Source of the DNA: an uncultured beta proteobacterium
GTDB lineage: Bacteria; Pseudomonadota; Gammaproteobacteria; Burkholderiales; SG8-39
Assembly (NCBI GenBank): GCA_903928055.1
Contig: CAIYPG010000118.1
Span: 20,097-84,096 of the forward strand
Reading direction: 5' to 3'
Length of the DNA stretch: 64,000 nucleotides
Shown: in pieces, positions 16,985 to 24,843 of the stretch
Numbering within the stretch: the first letter of the stretch is position 1
How the letters are laid out: every line of letters starts with the position of its first letter
Translations under genes and position numbers: made by a program
Notes under the pieces: generated by a model
What the model saw: only the letters and a program-made list of their open reading frames with translations
Databases searched by the model: none
What the model was told of the DNA's origin: nothing

Positions 16985-17806
16985 TTAGTCCTTGCGCGCC
17001 AGCCTCAGCACATAGCCGCCGGATTTCTCGTCGCGCTCAATGACGATGAGTTTCTTCTTGGCGGCTTCTTCGAGCAGGTCGGAGAAGGCGCGATAGCCGT
17101 AGTAGGACTCGTTAAAGTTCGGCCGGCGGCGCTTCAGGGCCTGCTTCACCATCGAGCCCCAGATCTTCTCGTCCTCGCCGCGCTCGGCGTGCAGCGCCTC
17201 GATGGTCTCCAGCACCAGGTCCATGGCCTCCTGCTTTTTGTCCTCGCCGGAGGCGGCTTCCTTGGATTCGCCGGCCACCACGGGCCGCGCGTCCTTGCGC
17301 TTCTTTGCAGCGCGGCGCTTGGCTTCGTCTTCGCGCGCCAGGTCATCGTAATAGATGAATTCGTCGCAATTGGCGATCAAGAGGTCGGAGGTGGAGTTCT
17401 TCACCCCCACGCCGATCACCACCTTGTTGTTCTCGCGCAGCTTGGACACCAGCGGCGAGAAGTCCGAATCGCCGCTTATGATGACAAAGGTGTCCACATG
17501 CGCCTTGGTGTAGCAGAGGTCGAGCGCATCGACCACCATGCGGATGTCGGCGGAATTCTTGCCCGACTGGCGCACATGCGGGATTTCGATCAGCTCGAAG
17601 GAGGCGCCATGCATGTCGGCCTTGAACTCCTTGTAGCGCTCCCAGTCGCAGTAGGCCTTCTTGACGACGATGCTGCCCTTCAGCAGCAGGCGCTCGAGCA
17701 CCTTGCTGATGTCGAACTTGGCGTATTTGGCGTCGCGTACGCCGAGGGCGACGTTCTCGAAGTCGCAGAACAGCGCCATGCTGCGGGTTTCCTGGGGGGC
17801 GGCCAT
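16985..17806 (-). CDS. NYN-domain (LabA/DUF88) protein with C-terminal OST-HTH/LOTUS domain
   Basis: The 273-residue protein has an N-terminal NYN nuclease-like domain: ALFCDFENVALGVRD with the first acidic residue, KNSADIRMVVDALDL with two Asp, and FVIISGDSDFSPLVSKLREN with the GDSDF acidic motif. A Lys/Glu-rich linker follows, then an OST-HTH/LOTUS-like module (IWGSMVKQALKRRRPNFNE, YYGYRAFSDLLEEA). Such proteins are predicted PIN-like RNases that may act on RNA, and the LOTUS part may bind RNA. It is alone between a solute-receptor gene and YaiI. Family knowledge supports the domains; the target is unknown. Confidence 0.87.
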   Translation of the reverse strand: MAAPQETRSMALFCDFENVALGVRDAKYAKFDISKVLERLLLKGSIVVKKAYCDWERYKEFKADMHGASFELIEIPHVRQSGKNSADIRMVVDALDLCYTKAHVDTFVIISGDSDFSPLVSKLRENNKVVIGVGVKNSTSDLLIANCDEFIYYDDLAREDEAKRRAAKKRKDARPVVAGESKEAASGEDKKQEAMDLVLETIEALHAERGEDEKIWGSMVKQALKRRRPNFNESYYGYRAFSDLLEEAAKKKLIVIERDEKSGGYVLRLARKD

Positions 17807-17887
17807 GGTGGTTTCCTGATGTTGCTGTGAATGCGGTTCATGCTAACAGAACCATACCCATCCCTGACGAGTCCGCCGAAAAGCGGA

Positions 17888-17924
17888 TTCCGTTCATGGT
17901 TCGACAAGCTCACCACGAACGGAA
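17888..17924. repeat. Dispersed repeat family B (copy 1)
   Basis: TTCCGTTCATGGT pairs with ACCACGAACGGAA around TCGACAAGCTC. Related copies occur at 20026-20072 and 26413-26508. It fills part of the gap between the NYN gene and YaiI. Confidence 0.8.
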
Positions 17925-17949
17925 CGCGTTTGTTCAAACGCAGGCCGCT

Positions 17950-18417
17950 CTAGGAACGCGAAGCAGCCGCCAGCAGCCGGTCGAGCGCGTTGGCGAAGGC
18001 CTGGCGATCGGCCATGCTGAACGGTGGCGGGCCGCCGGTCTGGACGCCGCCCGAACGCAATTCATCCATGAAGCTGCGCATCGACAGACGCTCGCGGATG
18101 TTGTCGGCGGTGTAACGCTCGCCGTGCGGCGTGATGACGAGGCCACCCTTGTCCAGCACGCTGGCTGCAAGCGGAATGTCCGCGGTCACCACCACGTCGC
18201 CGGCTTCGACGCGCGCCACGATTTCGTTGTCGGCCACGTCGAATCCATCGGGCACCTGCAGGGCATGTATCCACGGCGAGGGCGGCGTGCGCAGCATCTG
18301 GTTCGCGACCAGCGTGGTGCGGATCTGCAGGCGATCGGCGGCACGGAACAGGATTTCCTTGATCACGCCGGGGCAGGCGTCGGCATCGACCCAGATGTTC
18401 ACCTCAGAAATCCTCAT
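17950..18417 (-). CDS. YaiI/YqxD family protein (UPF0178)
   Basis: A 155-residue protein matching the UPF0178 family: [17 protein letters not shown] at the start, [20 protein letters not shown] in the middle and a [19 protein letters not shown] tail. The acidic DADACP and TADIPLA motifs resemble PIN-like metal-binding sites, and the family has been proposed to be nuclease-like, without proof. ATG 18417 is the start that fits the family; the longer frame upstream is the shadow of the amidohydrolase. Its first 14 bases overlap the 3' end of the amidohydrolase gene, so the two are probably translationally coupled. Confidence 0.87.
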   Translation of the reverse strand: MRISEVNIWVDADACPGVIKEILFRAADRLQIRTTLVANQMLRTPPSPWIHALQVPDGFDVADNEIVARVEAGDVVVTADIPLAASVLDKGGLVITPHGERYTADNIRERLSMRSFMDELRSGGVQTGGPPPFSMADRQAFANALDRLLAAASRS

Positions 18418-19507
18418 TGAACAAAAGCTTCCAGGCCGCCTTGTAGGCCACGATCTCGCGGGCCTCCGGCGGCAGCGCATCGAGGAAGCGGCGCAGTGTC
18501 GCGGTCCACTCGGACAGGCGGTCCATGCGGTCACCGCCGATGTCGAGCGCGGCAACGAAGCGCCACGGGTGGTCCCTGATCAGTTGCGCCCATTCGGCCT
18601 GGATGCCGCCGTGTTCACGATCCCAGATGCGGGCGTGGTATTCGCCGCGCGGCCCGTAGGTGCTGTCCGGGCCGCCAAAGGCGGTGTCGAAATACAGGTT
18701 GGGATAGGTCTCGATCAGCCGGCGCACATACGCTGCGTTGTAACGGGTGGCCTTTGCCTGGAAGCGGATCTGCGCGACATGGCACCAGATCACCTTCACG
18801 TCGGGATACTGCCTGAGCATGCCTTCCAGCGGATCAAGCAGCGCGTCTTCGATCTCGTAATGGATTTCGAAAGGGCGTCCGGTTTTGCGGGCTGCCTGGA
18901 ACAGCCGGTGGCCCACAGCGCCATCGATGGGCACATCCACGTCACGGTCCTGGCCACTGCGGCGCAATTCGCGCGGCGAGGGATAGTGCCGGATCTCGAA
19001 CTCGCCCATGATCGGATGGCCCTCCTGCAGCAGGCGGGTCTCGTTGTCTTCGAGCATGGCCTGTGGCGTATCCAGCCACGCCGCCTGCTCGCCGGCCTGT
19101 CCGGCGGGAATGTATCGCGAGGGATCGATGGCGATGAGGCGGCGCGTGGATTCGGACCATTTGCCCTGCGCCTGTGCGGAAAAAACCGTGAGCGCGACAC
19201 CCTGCTCGTCCATGTCCTGCGAATAGCGGGCGGGGTCGAATCGTCCTGCGGGGAAGCTCGATTCAATATCCAGGATGGGCAGCCTCCCCGATGCAGCCAC
19301 GGCCCGTATGCGCTGGCGCCAGCCGGCCTTCAGTGTCTCCAGGTCAAAGGGCACCGCTGCCAATGAGCCGTCGCGCAGGCTGGACGCTGCAGGCAGGGGC
19401 GCGAAGCCGGCGTTTTTTTCTGCAGGGAATGCCGCCACGGCAAACAAGGCCGAACACAGCAGCGCGATGCTGCGCAAGGACAAGCGTGGAAGGAGAGCCA
19501 ACGTCAC
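18404..19507 (-). CDS. Exported amidohydrolase-family protein
   Basis: The 367-residue protein begins at a GTG and has a signal-peptide-like segment ([19 protein letters not shown]). The mature part looks like a TIM-barrel metal-dependent hydrolase (amidohydrolase 2 type): [59 protein letters not shown] and AALDIGGDR. The usual HxH at the first strand is not obvious, so the metal site may be partial. The start GTG overlaps a TGA that would be the natural stop of the glutathione peroxidase gene if one missing base is restored. A longer start at 19567 is less likely. Confidence 0.7.
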   Translation of the reverse strand: MTLALLPRLSLRSIALLCSALFAVAAFPAEKNAGFAPLPAASSLRDGSLAAVPFDLETLKAGWRQRIRAVAASGRLPILDIESSFPAGRFDPARYSQDMDEQGVALTVFSAQAQGKWSESTRRLIAIDPSRYIPAGQAGEQAAWLDTPQAMLEDNETRLLQEGHPIMGEFEIRHYPSPRELRRSGQDRDVDVPIDGAVGHRLFQAARKTGRPFEIHYEIEDALLDPLEGMLRQYPDVKVIWCHVAQIRFQAKATRYNAAYVRRLIETYPNLYFDTAFGGPDSTYGPRGEYHARIWDREHGGIQAEWAQLIRDHPWRFVAALDIGGDRMDRLSEWTATLRRFLDALPPEAREIVAYKAAWKLLFNEDF

Positions 19508-19991
19508 GCCACCCCGGCAAGGCCTCAAGGTCTGCCGCGACGTCCTCGGGCCGCGCCTTGGGTTCATGGCGCCGGATCAGCCGGCCATCGCGGCCGACCG
19601 GGAATTTTGCAAAATTCCATTCGATGTCCTCGGAGCCCGATGCGCCGCCGGCTTCCTTTTTCAGCCACTGATAGAGCGGATGTGCGCCTGCACCGTTGAC
19701 TTCAATTTTTTCGAACATCGGAAACGTGACGCCGTAGTTCTTTTCACAGAACTCGCCGATCTGCTCCGCGCTGCCGGGTTCCTGCGCGCCGAACTGGTTG
19801 CACGGGAATCCGAGCACGACAAGACCCTTGCCGCTGAAGTTGCGGTGCAGTGTCTCAAGGCCGGCGTACTGCGGCGTGAGTCCGCAACGGCTGGCGGTGT
19901 TCACCACCAGCACCACCTTGCCCTTGTAGACGGACAAATCCGTTTTCCTGCCGGCCAGCGTGTTGGCGGAGAACTCATGCAGCGTGGTCAT
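19344..19991 (-). CDS. Glutathione peroxidase family protein, 3' end probably frameshifted
   Basis: Residues 1-160 are a complete glutathione-peroxidase fold: VVLVVNTASRCGLTPQY (peroxidatic Cys), VVLGFPCNQFGAQEPG and the WNFAKFPVGRDGRLIRR strand. Non-selenium members reduce peroxides with thioredoxin or glutathione. The usual protein ends soon after a DLEAL motif; here the frame runs on for about 55 atypical, Arg-rich residues and overlaps the start of the amidohydrolase gene. One extra base near 19520 would give ...DLEALAGVA and a stop overlapping the next gene's GTG as GTGA. This suggests a one-base deletion or a consensus error. Start ATG 19991 fits the family. Confidence 0.8.
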   Translation of the reverse strand: MTTLHEFSANTLAGRKTDLSVYKGKVVLVVNTASRCGLTPQYAGLETLHRNFSGKGLVVLGFPCNQFGAQEPGSAEQIGEFCEKNYGVTFPMFEKIEVNGAGAHPLYQWLKKEAGGASGSEDIEWNFAKFPVGRDGRLIRRHEPKARPEDVAADLEALPGWRDVGSPSTLVLAQHRAAVFGLVCRGGIPCRKKRRLRAPACSVQPARRLIGSGAL

Positions 19992-20025
19992 GCGATGTTT
20001 CCTTTCCTGCAACGAACGGCCGGGG

Positions 20026-20072
20026 ATTGATTCCGTTCGTGGTGAGCCTGTCGAACCCTGAGCGGAATCAAT
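20026..20072. repeat. Dispersed repeat family B (copy 2)
   Basis: ATTGATTCCG (20026-20035) and CGGAATCAAT (20063-20072) form a perfect 10-bp inverted repeat around TTCGTGGTGAGCCTGTCGAA and CCCTGAG. It lies between the chorismate mutase and glutathione peroxidase genes. Confidence 0.85.
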
Positions 20073-20086
20073 TCCTTCAAATCCTC

Positions 20087-20401
20087 CTAGGCCTTGCGGC
20101 TCAGGGTGTGATGTTCGCTCACTTCCAGTTCGGTCATGGCATCGATGATGGCACGGTAGATCTTTTCCATGGCCGCCGGGCTGGCGCCGGCATCACGCGC
20201 CTGTGCGGTGACAAAACCGATGATCTGCTCGACGCGCGCCGGGACCACGACGGCCTCGGCGGACTTCTTGAATCGCGCCGCCTGCCGGACATAGCCCTCG
20301 CGCTCGGCCAGCAGCGGCACGATCAGCTTGTCGAGGCGATCGATGTTGATGCGCACTTCATTCAATGACTCGCAGGGCTTCAGGGGTTTGGCAGGTTGCA
20401 T
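20087..20401 (-). CDS. Chorismate mutase (AroQ class, stand-alone)
   Basis: The 104-residue protein is an all-helical AroQ-type chorismate mutase. The first helix has the expected pattern (LNEVRINIDRLDKLIVPLLAER) with catalytic Arg, followed by YVRQAARFKKS with the active-site Lys, VPARVEQII, and MEKIYRAIIDAMTELE. It converts chorismate to prephenate for phenylalanine and tyrosine synthesis, or for another chorismate-derived product. AroE and AroQ dehydratase genes occur elsewhere in the window. It stands alone between family-B repeat and a DUF2721 gene. Confidence 0.85.
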   Translation of the reverse strand: MQPAKPLKPCESLNEVRINIDRLDKLIVPLLAEREGYVRQAARFKKSAEAVVVPARVEQIIGFVTAQARDAGASPAAMEKIYRAIIDAMTELEVSEHHTLSRKA

Positions 20402-20471
20402 GGCAAAAACTCGGAGGTTGGAGATTGAAATGTTTTATATCACGGTTGCAGGCGCACGCCGGACACGGTGC

Positions 20472-20957
20472 TCAGCGCGCAACATGCCGGACGGTGGTCA
20501 CGGCGATGAAAATCTCGCGCATGAACATCAGCAGGCTGCCGATCAGCGCCATCATCGCGCCGATGAACAGCACGCCCAGCATCTTGGACAGGTTCATGGC
20601 GAGGAAGGCATCGATGAAGGCCACCGCGATCAGCATGCAGATGCAGAGGGCACACAGCACCGCCAGCACGATGGCGGCATAGATCAGCTTGACGCGCCGC
20701 TCGATGATCTGCAGTTCAGCCTCGATCGCCGCACGCTCCACTGCCCGGGCCTCGGCAAGGATGTCGGGAAAGAGCTTTTCCAGGACACGTGCCCGATCCA
20801 CGGCGCGCCCCAGGCGGTTCGTCAGCACGGCGAGCAGCGTGCCCACCGCGGTGAGCAGGAACACCGGCGCGACGGCGAGCTGGATGACATGCGTGATGTC
20901 GTCCACGCGGTTCAGTGTCAGCAGGTGATCGGGCAGCGTTGGCGCGGGAATGGCCAT
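20472..20957 (-). CDS. DUF2721 membrane protein
   Basis: This 161-residue protein has three hydrophobic segments: VIQLAVAPVFLLTAVGTLLAV, a helix pair near residues 90-115 and a last one (MLGVLFIGAMMALIGSLLMF). Between the first two is an Arg/Glu-rich cytoplasmic loop (NRLGRAVDRARVLEKLF), the hallmark of DUF2721. No function is known for the family. The start lies 3 bases after the stop of the MOSC gene upstream, so the two are very likely one transcript. Confidence 0.82.
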   Translation of the reverse strand: MAIPAPTLPDHLLTLNRVDDITHVIQLAVAPVFLLTAVGTLLAVLTNRLGRAVDRARVLEKLFPDILAEARAVERAAIEAELQIIERRVKLIYAAIVLAVLCALCICMLIAVAFIDAFLAMNLSKMLGVLFIGAMMALIGSLLMFMREIFIAVTTVRHVAR

Positions 20958-20960
20958 GGA

Positions 20961-21485
20961 TTACAGCGCGAGGCTGCCTTGTGGATCGGGGATTGCTGGC
21001 ATTGCAGTATCCGGCACCCATTCCAGCATCGCACCTGCGGCGATGCTGCCGCCGGTGATGACCTCGGCAAACGCGCCGCCACCCCAGTCTGCATACATGG
21101 CCGCAGTCAGGCCGGGCAGCGCTTCATCCATGCGTTCGCAGGGCTTGGTTTCCCCGAGGATGCGCAGGCAGCAATCGCCGGTGGCCGACCGGATCGCCAG
21201 CACCCGGCCGCGCGTGCGCACCAGGCCAGGCTCGCCCTGAACGCGCAGGCCGCTCACCACCAGGTTCGCGCGGCGCGCGGACGCGGGCAATGCGCCTCCG
21301 AGTTTTTGCATCAGCGCATCCCAGACCTCGCGCTCGATCAGCGTGACCTGGCGTTTGCCGCCCTGGTTGGCATTGCCGGCAATGCCGCGCGCGACCACGA
21401 GCTCAGCGGTGGCTGCAGCATCCATCACGCCGCGATGCGCGCGCTTGATCCAGATCTGCTCAAGCCTTGGCAGGGAATTGACCAT
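20961..21485 (-). CDS. MOSC-domain protein
   Basis: A 174-residue protein that is essentially one MOSC domain: IWIKRAHRGVMDAAATAELV, GIAGNANQGGKRQVTLIER, ARRANLVVSG and the cysteine-bearing DCCLRILGETKPCERMDEAL, ending in AEVITGGSIAAGAMLEW. MOSC domains, as in the molybdenum-cofactor sulfurase tail and YiiM, bind molybdenum cofactor or handle sulfur. The conserved cysteine (KPC) is present. The ribosome-binding site AAGGA lies 12 bases upstream. It precedes a DUF2721 gene with 3 bases between. Confidence 0.85.
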   Translation of the reverse strand: MVNSLPRLEQIWIKRAHRGVMDAAATAELVVARGIAGNANQGGKRQVTLIEREVWDALMQKLGGALPASARRANLVVSGLRVQGEPGLVRTRGRVLAIRSATGDCCLRILGETKPCERMDEALPGLTAAMYADWGGGAFAEVITGGSIAAGAMLEWVPDTAMPAIPDPQGSLAL

Positions 21486-21566
21486 GATTACAATTTTTTC
21501 CTTGATGCGCTTGAATCAGTGGCCTGTTTCAGAATTCGATAATAAAGAACCCGGGTGTTTTAAGCC

Positions 21567-21603
21567 CCACGCGATGAAGCGCCAATTCGCTTCCATCGCG
21601 TGG
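21567..21603 (-). terminator. Large stem-loop downstream of pilU (second of two)
   Basis: CCACGCGATG pairs perfectly with CATCGCGTGG, extended by AGCG/CGCT around an AT-rich loop. No T-run follows, but together with the adjacent stem-loop it is the likely end of the pilT-pilU transcript. Confidence 0.55.
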
Positions 21604-21605
21604 AT

Positions 21606-21636
21606 GTAATCCGGCACCGAAGGTGCCCGGAATTAC
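21606..21636 (-). terminator. Stem-loop overlapping the pilU stop codon
   Basis: GTAATTCCGGGCACC and GGTGCCGGATTAC (minus strand) pair with one bulge around TTC; the left arm includes the pilU stop codon. It is followed at once by a second long stem-loop. Confidence 0.55.
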
Positions 21637-22769
21637 ACGATGTTGAGGTGATCGATGCCCGCAGTGATGTCCTTGTTCTTGGACTCCTTGGAATGCAGCT
21701 TGATCATCAGTCGCAGGTCGTTCACCGAGTCGGCGTTGCGCAGCGCGTCTTCGTAACCGATGCGCCCTTCCTCATACAGGTCGAACAGCGCCTGGTCAAA
21801 GGTCTGCATGCCCAGTTCGCGCGACTTCTTCATGATTTCCTTGATCTCGTGCACGTCGCCCTTGAAGATCAGGTCGGCGATCAGCGGCGAGTTCAGCATG
21901 ATTTCCACCGCGGCGGCGCGGCCCTTGCCCTCCTTCAGCGGAATCAGCCGCTGGGCGACCAGCGCGCGCAGGTTCAGCGACAGGTCCATCAGCAACTGGG
22001 CGCGGCGCTCTTCCGGGAAGAAGTTGATGATCCGGTCCAGCGCCTGGTTGGCGCTGTTGGCGTGCAGCGTGCCGAGCGCCAGGTGGCCGGTTTCGGCGAA
22101 GGCCACGGCGTGTTCCATCGTTTCCTTGGAACGGATTTCGCCGATCAGGATCACATCGGGCGCCTGGCGCAGTGTGTTGTGCAGGGCGTTTTCCCAGGAG
22201 TCGGTGTCCACGCCCACTTCACGCTGCGTGATCAGGCTCTTGATGTGCGGGTGGGTGTATTCGATCGGATCCTCGATCGTGATGATGTGGCCGTAGTGGT
22301 TTTCGTTGCGGTAGCCGATCATGGCCGCGAGCGTGGTCGATTTTCCCGAGCCTGTGCCACCCACCATGATGACCAGGCCGCGCTTGGTCATGATCACGTC
22401 CTTCAGAACCGGCGGAATCCTGAGCTCGTCGAATTTCGGGATGCTGGTGGTGATCACGCGCAGCACCAGTCCGACATTGCCCTGCTGCACGAATGCGTTG
22501 ACGCGGAAGCGCCCGATGCCGCCCGGCGCAATCGCGAAGTTGCACTCCTTGGTGGCTTCAAACGAAGCGGCCTGCTTGTCGTTCATGATGGAGCGCGACA
22601 AGTCGGCGGTGTGTTGCGCGGTGAGCGGCTGGTTCGACACCGGCGTCATCTTGCCGTCGATCTTCATGGCCGGCGGGAAGCCCACGGTGATGAACAGGTC
22701 CGACCCCTTTTTCGAGATCAGCAGCCGCAGCAGGTCGTACATGAATTTTGTTGCCTGTTCGCGTTCCAT
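21633..22769 (-). CDS. pilU: Type IV pilus retraction ATPase PilU
   Basis: The 378-residue protein is a full-length PilT/PilU-type secretion ATPase. Motifs in order: Walker A GGTGSGKSTTLAAMIGYRN, Asp box ITIEDPIEYTH, Walker B-like ILIGEIRSKETMEHA and the His box TGHLALGTLHANSA. The C-terminal tail beyond residue 345 is longer than in PilT, as in PilU. It works with PilT at the cytoplasmic base of type IV pili to retract the fibre. ATG 22769 fits homologues (MEREQATKFMYDLL); the longer frame upstream is a shadow of pilT. It is 49 bases downstream of pilT, one transcript. Confidence 0.93.
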   Translation of the reverse strand: MEREQATKFMYDLLRLLISKKGSDLFITVGFPPAMKIDGKMTPVSNQPLTAQHTADLSRSIMNDKQAASFEATKECNFAIAPGGIGRFRVNAFVQQGNVGLVLRVITTSIPKFDELRIPPVLKDVIMTKRGLVIMVGGTGSGKSTTLAAMIGYRNENHYGHIITIEDPIEYTHPHIKSLITQREVGVDTDSWENALHNTLRQAPDVILIGEIRSKETMEHAVAFAETGHLALGTLHANSANQALDRIINFFPEERRAQLLMDLSLNLRALVAQRLIPLKEGKGRAAAVEIMLNSPLIADLIFKGDVHEIKEIMKKSRELGMQTFDQALFDLYEEGRIGYEDALRNADSVNDLRLMIKLHSKESKNKDITAGIDHLNIV

Positions 22770-22818
22770 CGTATGCCTCGTATTCTGAAAAGTGGCGGTT
22801 CTGCCGGTCCGGCAAGTG

Positions 22819-23859
22819 CTACTTGAAGTTGTCCTTGTTCGCTGCCTTGGAGCGTGCCTCGTCCATCGACACCACATTGCGCTGCACCAGCGCCTGCAGG
22901 TTCTGGTCCAGGGTCTGCATGCCGAACTGCTGGCCGGTCTGGATCGCCGAGTACATCTGTGCGATCTTGTTTTCGCGGATCAGGTTGTTGATGGCCGGCG
23001 TGCCGATCATGATTTCATGCGCTGCGACGCGACCGTTGCCGTCCTTGGTCCTGAGCAGCGTCTGCGCAATGATGGCTTTCAGCGACGTCGAGATCATGGC
23101 GCGGATCATGTCCTTTTCCGCCGCCGGGAACACGTCGACGATACGGTCGATGGTCTTTGCGGCGGACGAGGTATGCAGCGTGCCGAACACCAGGTGGCCG
23201 GTTTCCGCGCCGGACAGCGCCAGGCGGATGGTTTCCAGGTCGCGCATTTCGCCGACCAGAATCACATCCGGGTCTTCGCGCAGCGCGGAACGCAGCGCGT
23301 TGTTGAACGACAGCGTGTGCGGGCCGACCTCGCGCTGGTTGATCAGGCACTTCTTGGACTCATGCACGAATTCGATCGGGTCCTCGATCGTGAGGATGTG
23401 GCCTTCCTCGGTTTCATTCTTGTGGTTCACCATGGCTGCGAGGGTCGTGGATTTGCCCGAGCCCGTCGGGCCGGTCACCAGCACCACGCCGCGCGGCTGG
23501 TCGGCGATCTGCTCGAAAATCTTTGGCGCCTTCAAATCCTCCAGCGAGAGGATCTTGGAGGGAATGGTCCGCATCACCGCGGCCGCGCCGCGGTTCTGCA
23601 CGAAGGCATTGACCCGGAAACGCGCCAGGCCGGGAATCGCAAACGAGAAGTCGCACTCGAGGTTCTCTTCGTAGAACTTGCGCTGACCGTCGTTCATGAT
23701 GTCGTAGATCATCCCGTGCACGTCCTTGTGGTCCATGGGCGGCAGGTTGATGCGCTTGATGTTGCCGTGCACCCGGATCATGGGCGGCACGCCTGCGGAC
23801 AAATGCAGGTCAGAGGCTTTGTTCTTGACGACGAAGGCCAGAAGTTCGGAGATATCCAT
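22819..23859 (-). CDS. pilT: Type IV pilus retraction ATPase PilT
   Basis: The 346-residue protein has every PilT landmark: MDISELLAFVVKNKASDLHL at the start, Walker A GPTGSGKSTTLAAMVNHKN, Asp box LTIEDPIEFVHESKKCLI, Walker B VILVGEMRDLETIRLAL, and His box TGHLVFGTLHTSSAAKTIDR. It is the hexameric motor that disassembles the pilus and drives twitching. It is divergent from yggS across 149 bases. No good ribosome-binding site is seen right before its ATG; a GGGAAG lies 14 bases upstream. The chemosensory genes that should regulate it are 10 kb away. Confidence 0.95.
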   Translation of the reverse strand: MDISELLAFVVKNKASDLHLSAGVPPMIRVHGNIKRINLPPMDHKDVHGMIYDIMNDGQRKFYEENLECDFSFAIPGLARFRVNAFVQNRGAAAVMRTIPSKILSLEDLKAPKIFEQIADQPRGVVLVTGPTGSGKSTTLAAMVNHKNETEEGHILTIEDPIEFVHESKKCLINQREVGPHTLSFNNALRSALREDPDVILVGEMRDLETIRLALSGAETGHLVFGTLHTSSAAKTIDRIVDVFPAAEKDMIRAMISTSLKAIIAQTLLRTKDGNGRVAAHEIMIGTPAINNLIRENKIAQMYSAIQTGQQFGMQTLDQNLQALVQRNVVSMDEARSKAANKDNFK

Positions 23860-23961
23860 ATATAATCGTTGCGCTTCCCTGAAGATTGGCCACAGCGTGC
23901 CGATTGCCCGCTGCCCGGTACCGGACCCCGTACCGGGTTCCGCGTTGAATTCTTGAATGCC

Positions 23962-24011
23962 CTGACTCTAACGCCTGCCTGACTTTAACGTCTTGTTATG
24001 TCTTGATTATG
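23962..24011 (+). repeat. Two short direct repeats in the yggS leader
   Basis: CTGACTCTAACG and CTGACTTTAACG are repeated 17 bases apart, and right after them TCTTGTTATG is followed by TCTTGATTATG, the second ending in the yggS start codon. The first copy's ATG runs into a stop after two codons. Confidence 0.6.
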
Positions 24012-24713
24012 GCAACAATCCCGACCACCTTGCAAGCAAGGCTTTCAGCGGTTCGTGAACGCATCACGGACGCATGCGCGGCTGTTCGCAGGCCGGTGGA
24101 ATCGGTGTGCCTGGTCGCGGTCTCCAAGACCTTTCCGGCCGCCTCGGTACGCGAGGCCGCGGCGGCCGGACAGCGCGATTTCGGCGAGAACTACCTGCAG
24201 GAAGCGCTGGACAAGCTCGATCAAACTGCCGATCTGCCATTGATATGGCATTTCATAGGGCCGATCCAGAGTAACAAGACCCGCCCGATCGCCGAACGCT
24301 TCGACTGGGCGCACACCGTGGACCGCGAGAAAATCGCGCGCCGCCTGTCTGAGCAGCGTCCGGAAGCGCGGGCGCCGCTCAATGTGTGTATCGAGGTCAA
24401 TGTCAGTGGCGAGGCCACCAAAAGCGGTGTGGCCCCCGCAGATGTTCCTGCACTCGCACGGATCGTCGCCGCGCTGCCGCGCCTGAAGCTGCGCGGCCTG
24501 ATGGCGATTCCGGAACCGACCGAAGACATGGATGTGCAACGCCGGCGCTTCGCCACGCTGCGCGAACTCAAGGCCGCACTGGAACACGACGGGCTTGCGC
24601 TCGACACATTGTCCATGGGCATGTCCGCCGACCTCGAAGCGGCCATTGCCGAAGGCGCTACCATGGTGCGGGTGGGCACGGCGATTTTTGGAGAACGACA
24701 CAATGCAAACTAG
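24009..24713 (+). CDS. yggS: Pyridoxal phosphate homeostasis protein (YggS/PLPBP)
   Basis: A 234-residue PLP-binding barrel protein. The PLP lysine is in CLVAVSKTFPA, followed by DFGENYLQEALDKL, WHFIGPIQSNKTRPIA, the CIEVNVSGEATKSGV strand and LSMGMSADLEAAIAEGATMV, the phosphate-binding end. It has no known catalytic turnover and keeps free PLP balanced. Start ATG 24009 is preferred over the TTG two codons earlier. Its neighbours proC, yggT and yggU make the classical proteobacterial cluster next to pilT, although dispersed repeats and a palindromic element now separate them. Confidence 0.93.
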   Translation: MATIPTTLQARLSAVRERITDACAAVRRPVESVCLVAVSKTFPAASVREAAAAGQRDFGENYLQEALDKLDQTADLPLIWHFIGPIQSNKTRPIAERFDWAHTVDREKIARRLSEQRPEARAPLNVCIEVNVSGEATKSGVAPADVPALARIVAALPRLKLRGLMAIPEPTEDMDVQRRRFATLRELKAALEHDGLALDTLSMGMSADLEAAIAEGATMVRVGTAIFGERHNAN

Positions 24714-24717
24714 CACC

Positions 24718-24798
24718 GTCATTCCCGCGAAGGCGGGAATCCAGCTGTGTTGACAATAAATGAAGAAACGACTGGATCCCCGCCTTCGCGGGGATGAC
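24718..24798. repeat. Inverted pair of dispersed repeat family A
   Basis: GTCATTCCCGCGAAGGCGGG plus AATCCAG (24718-24744) faces CTGGATCCCCGCCTTCGCGG plus GGATGAC (24772-24798), between yggS and proC. The two copies differ slightly in the same symmetric bases (TTCCC versus TCCCC). Confidence 0.85.
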
Positions 24799-24843
24799 AT
24801 TGGCTAAGAACTAGGGACCAAGAATCTTGAAATTGGGATTTCC

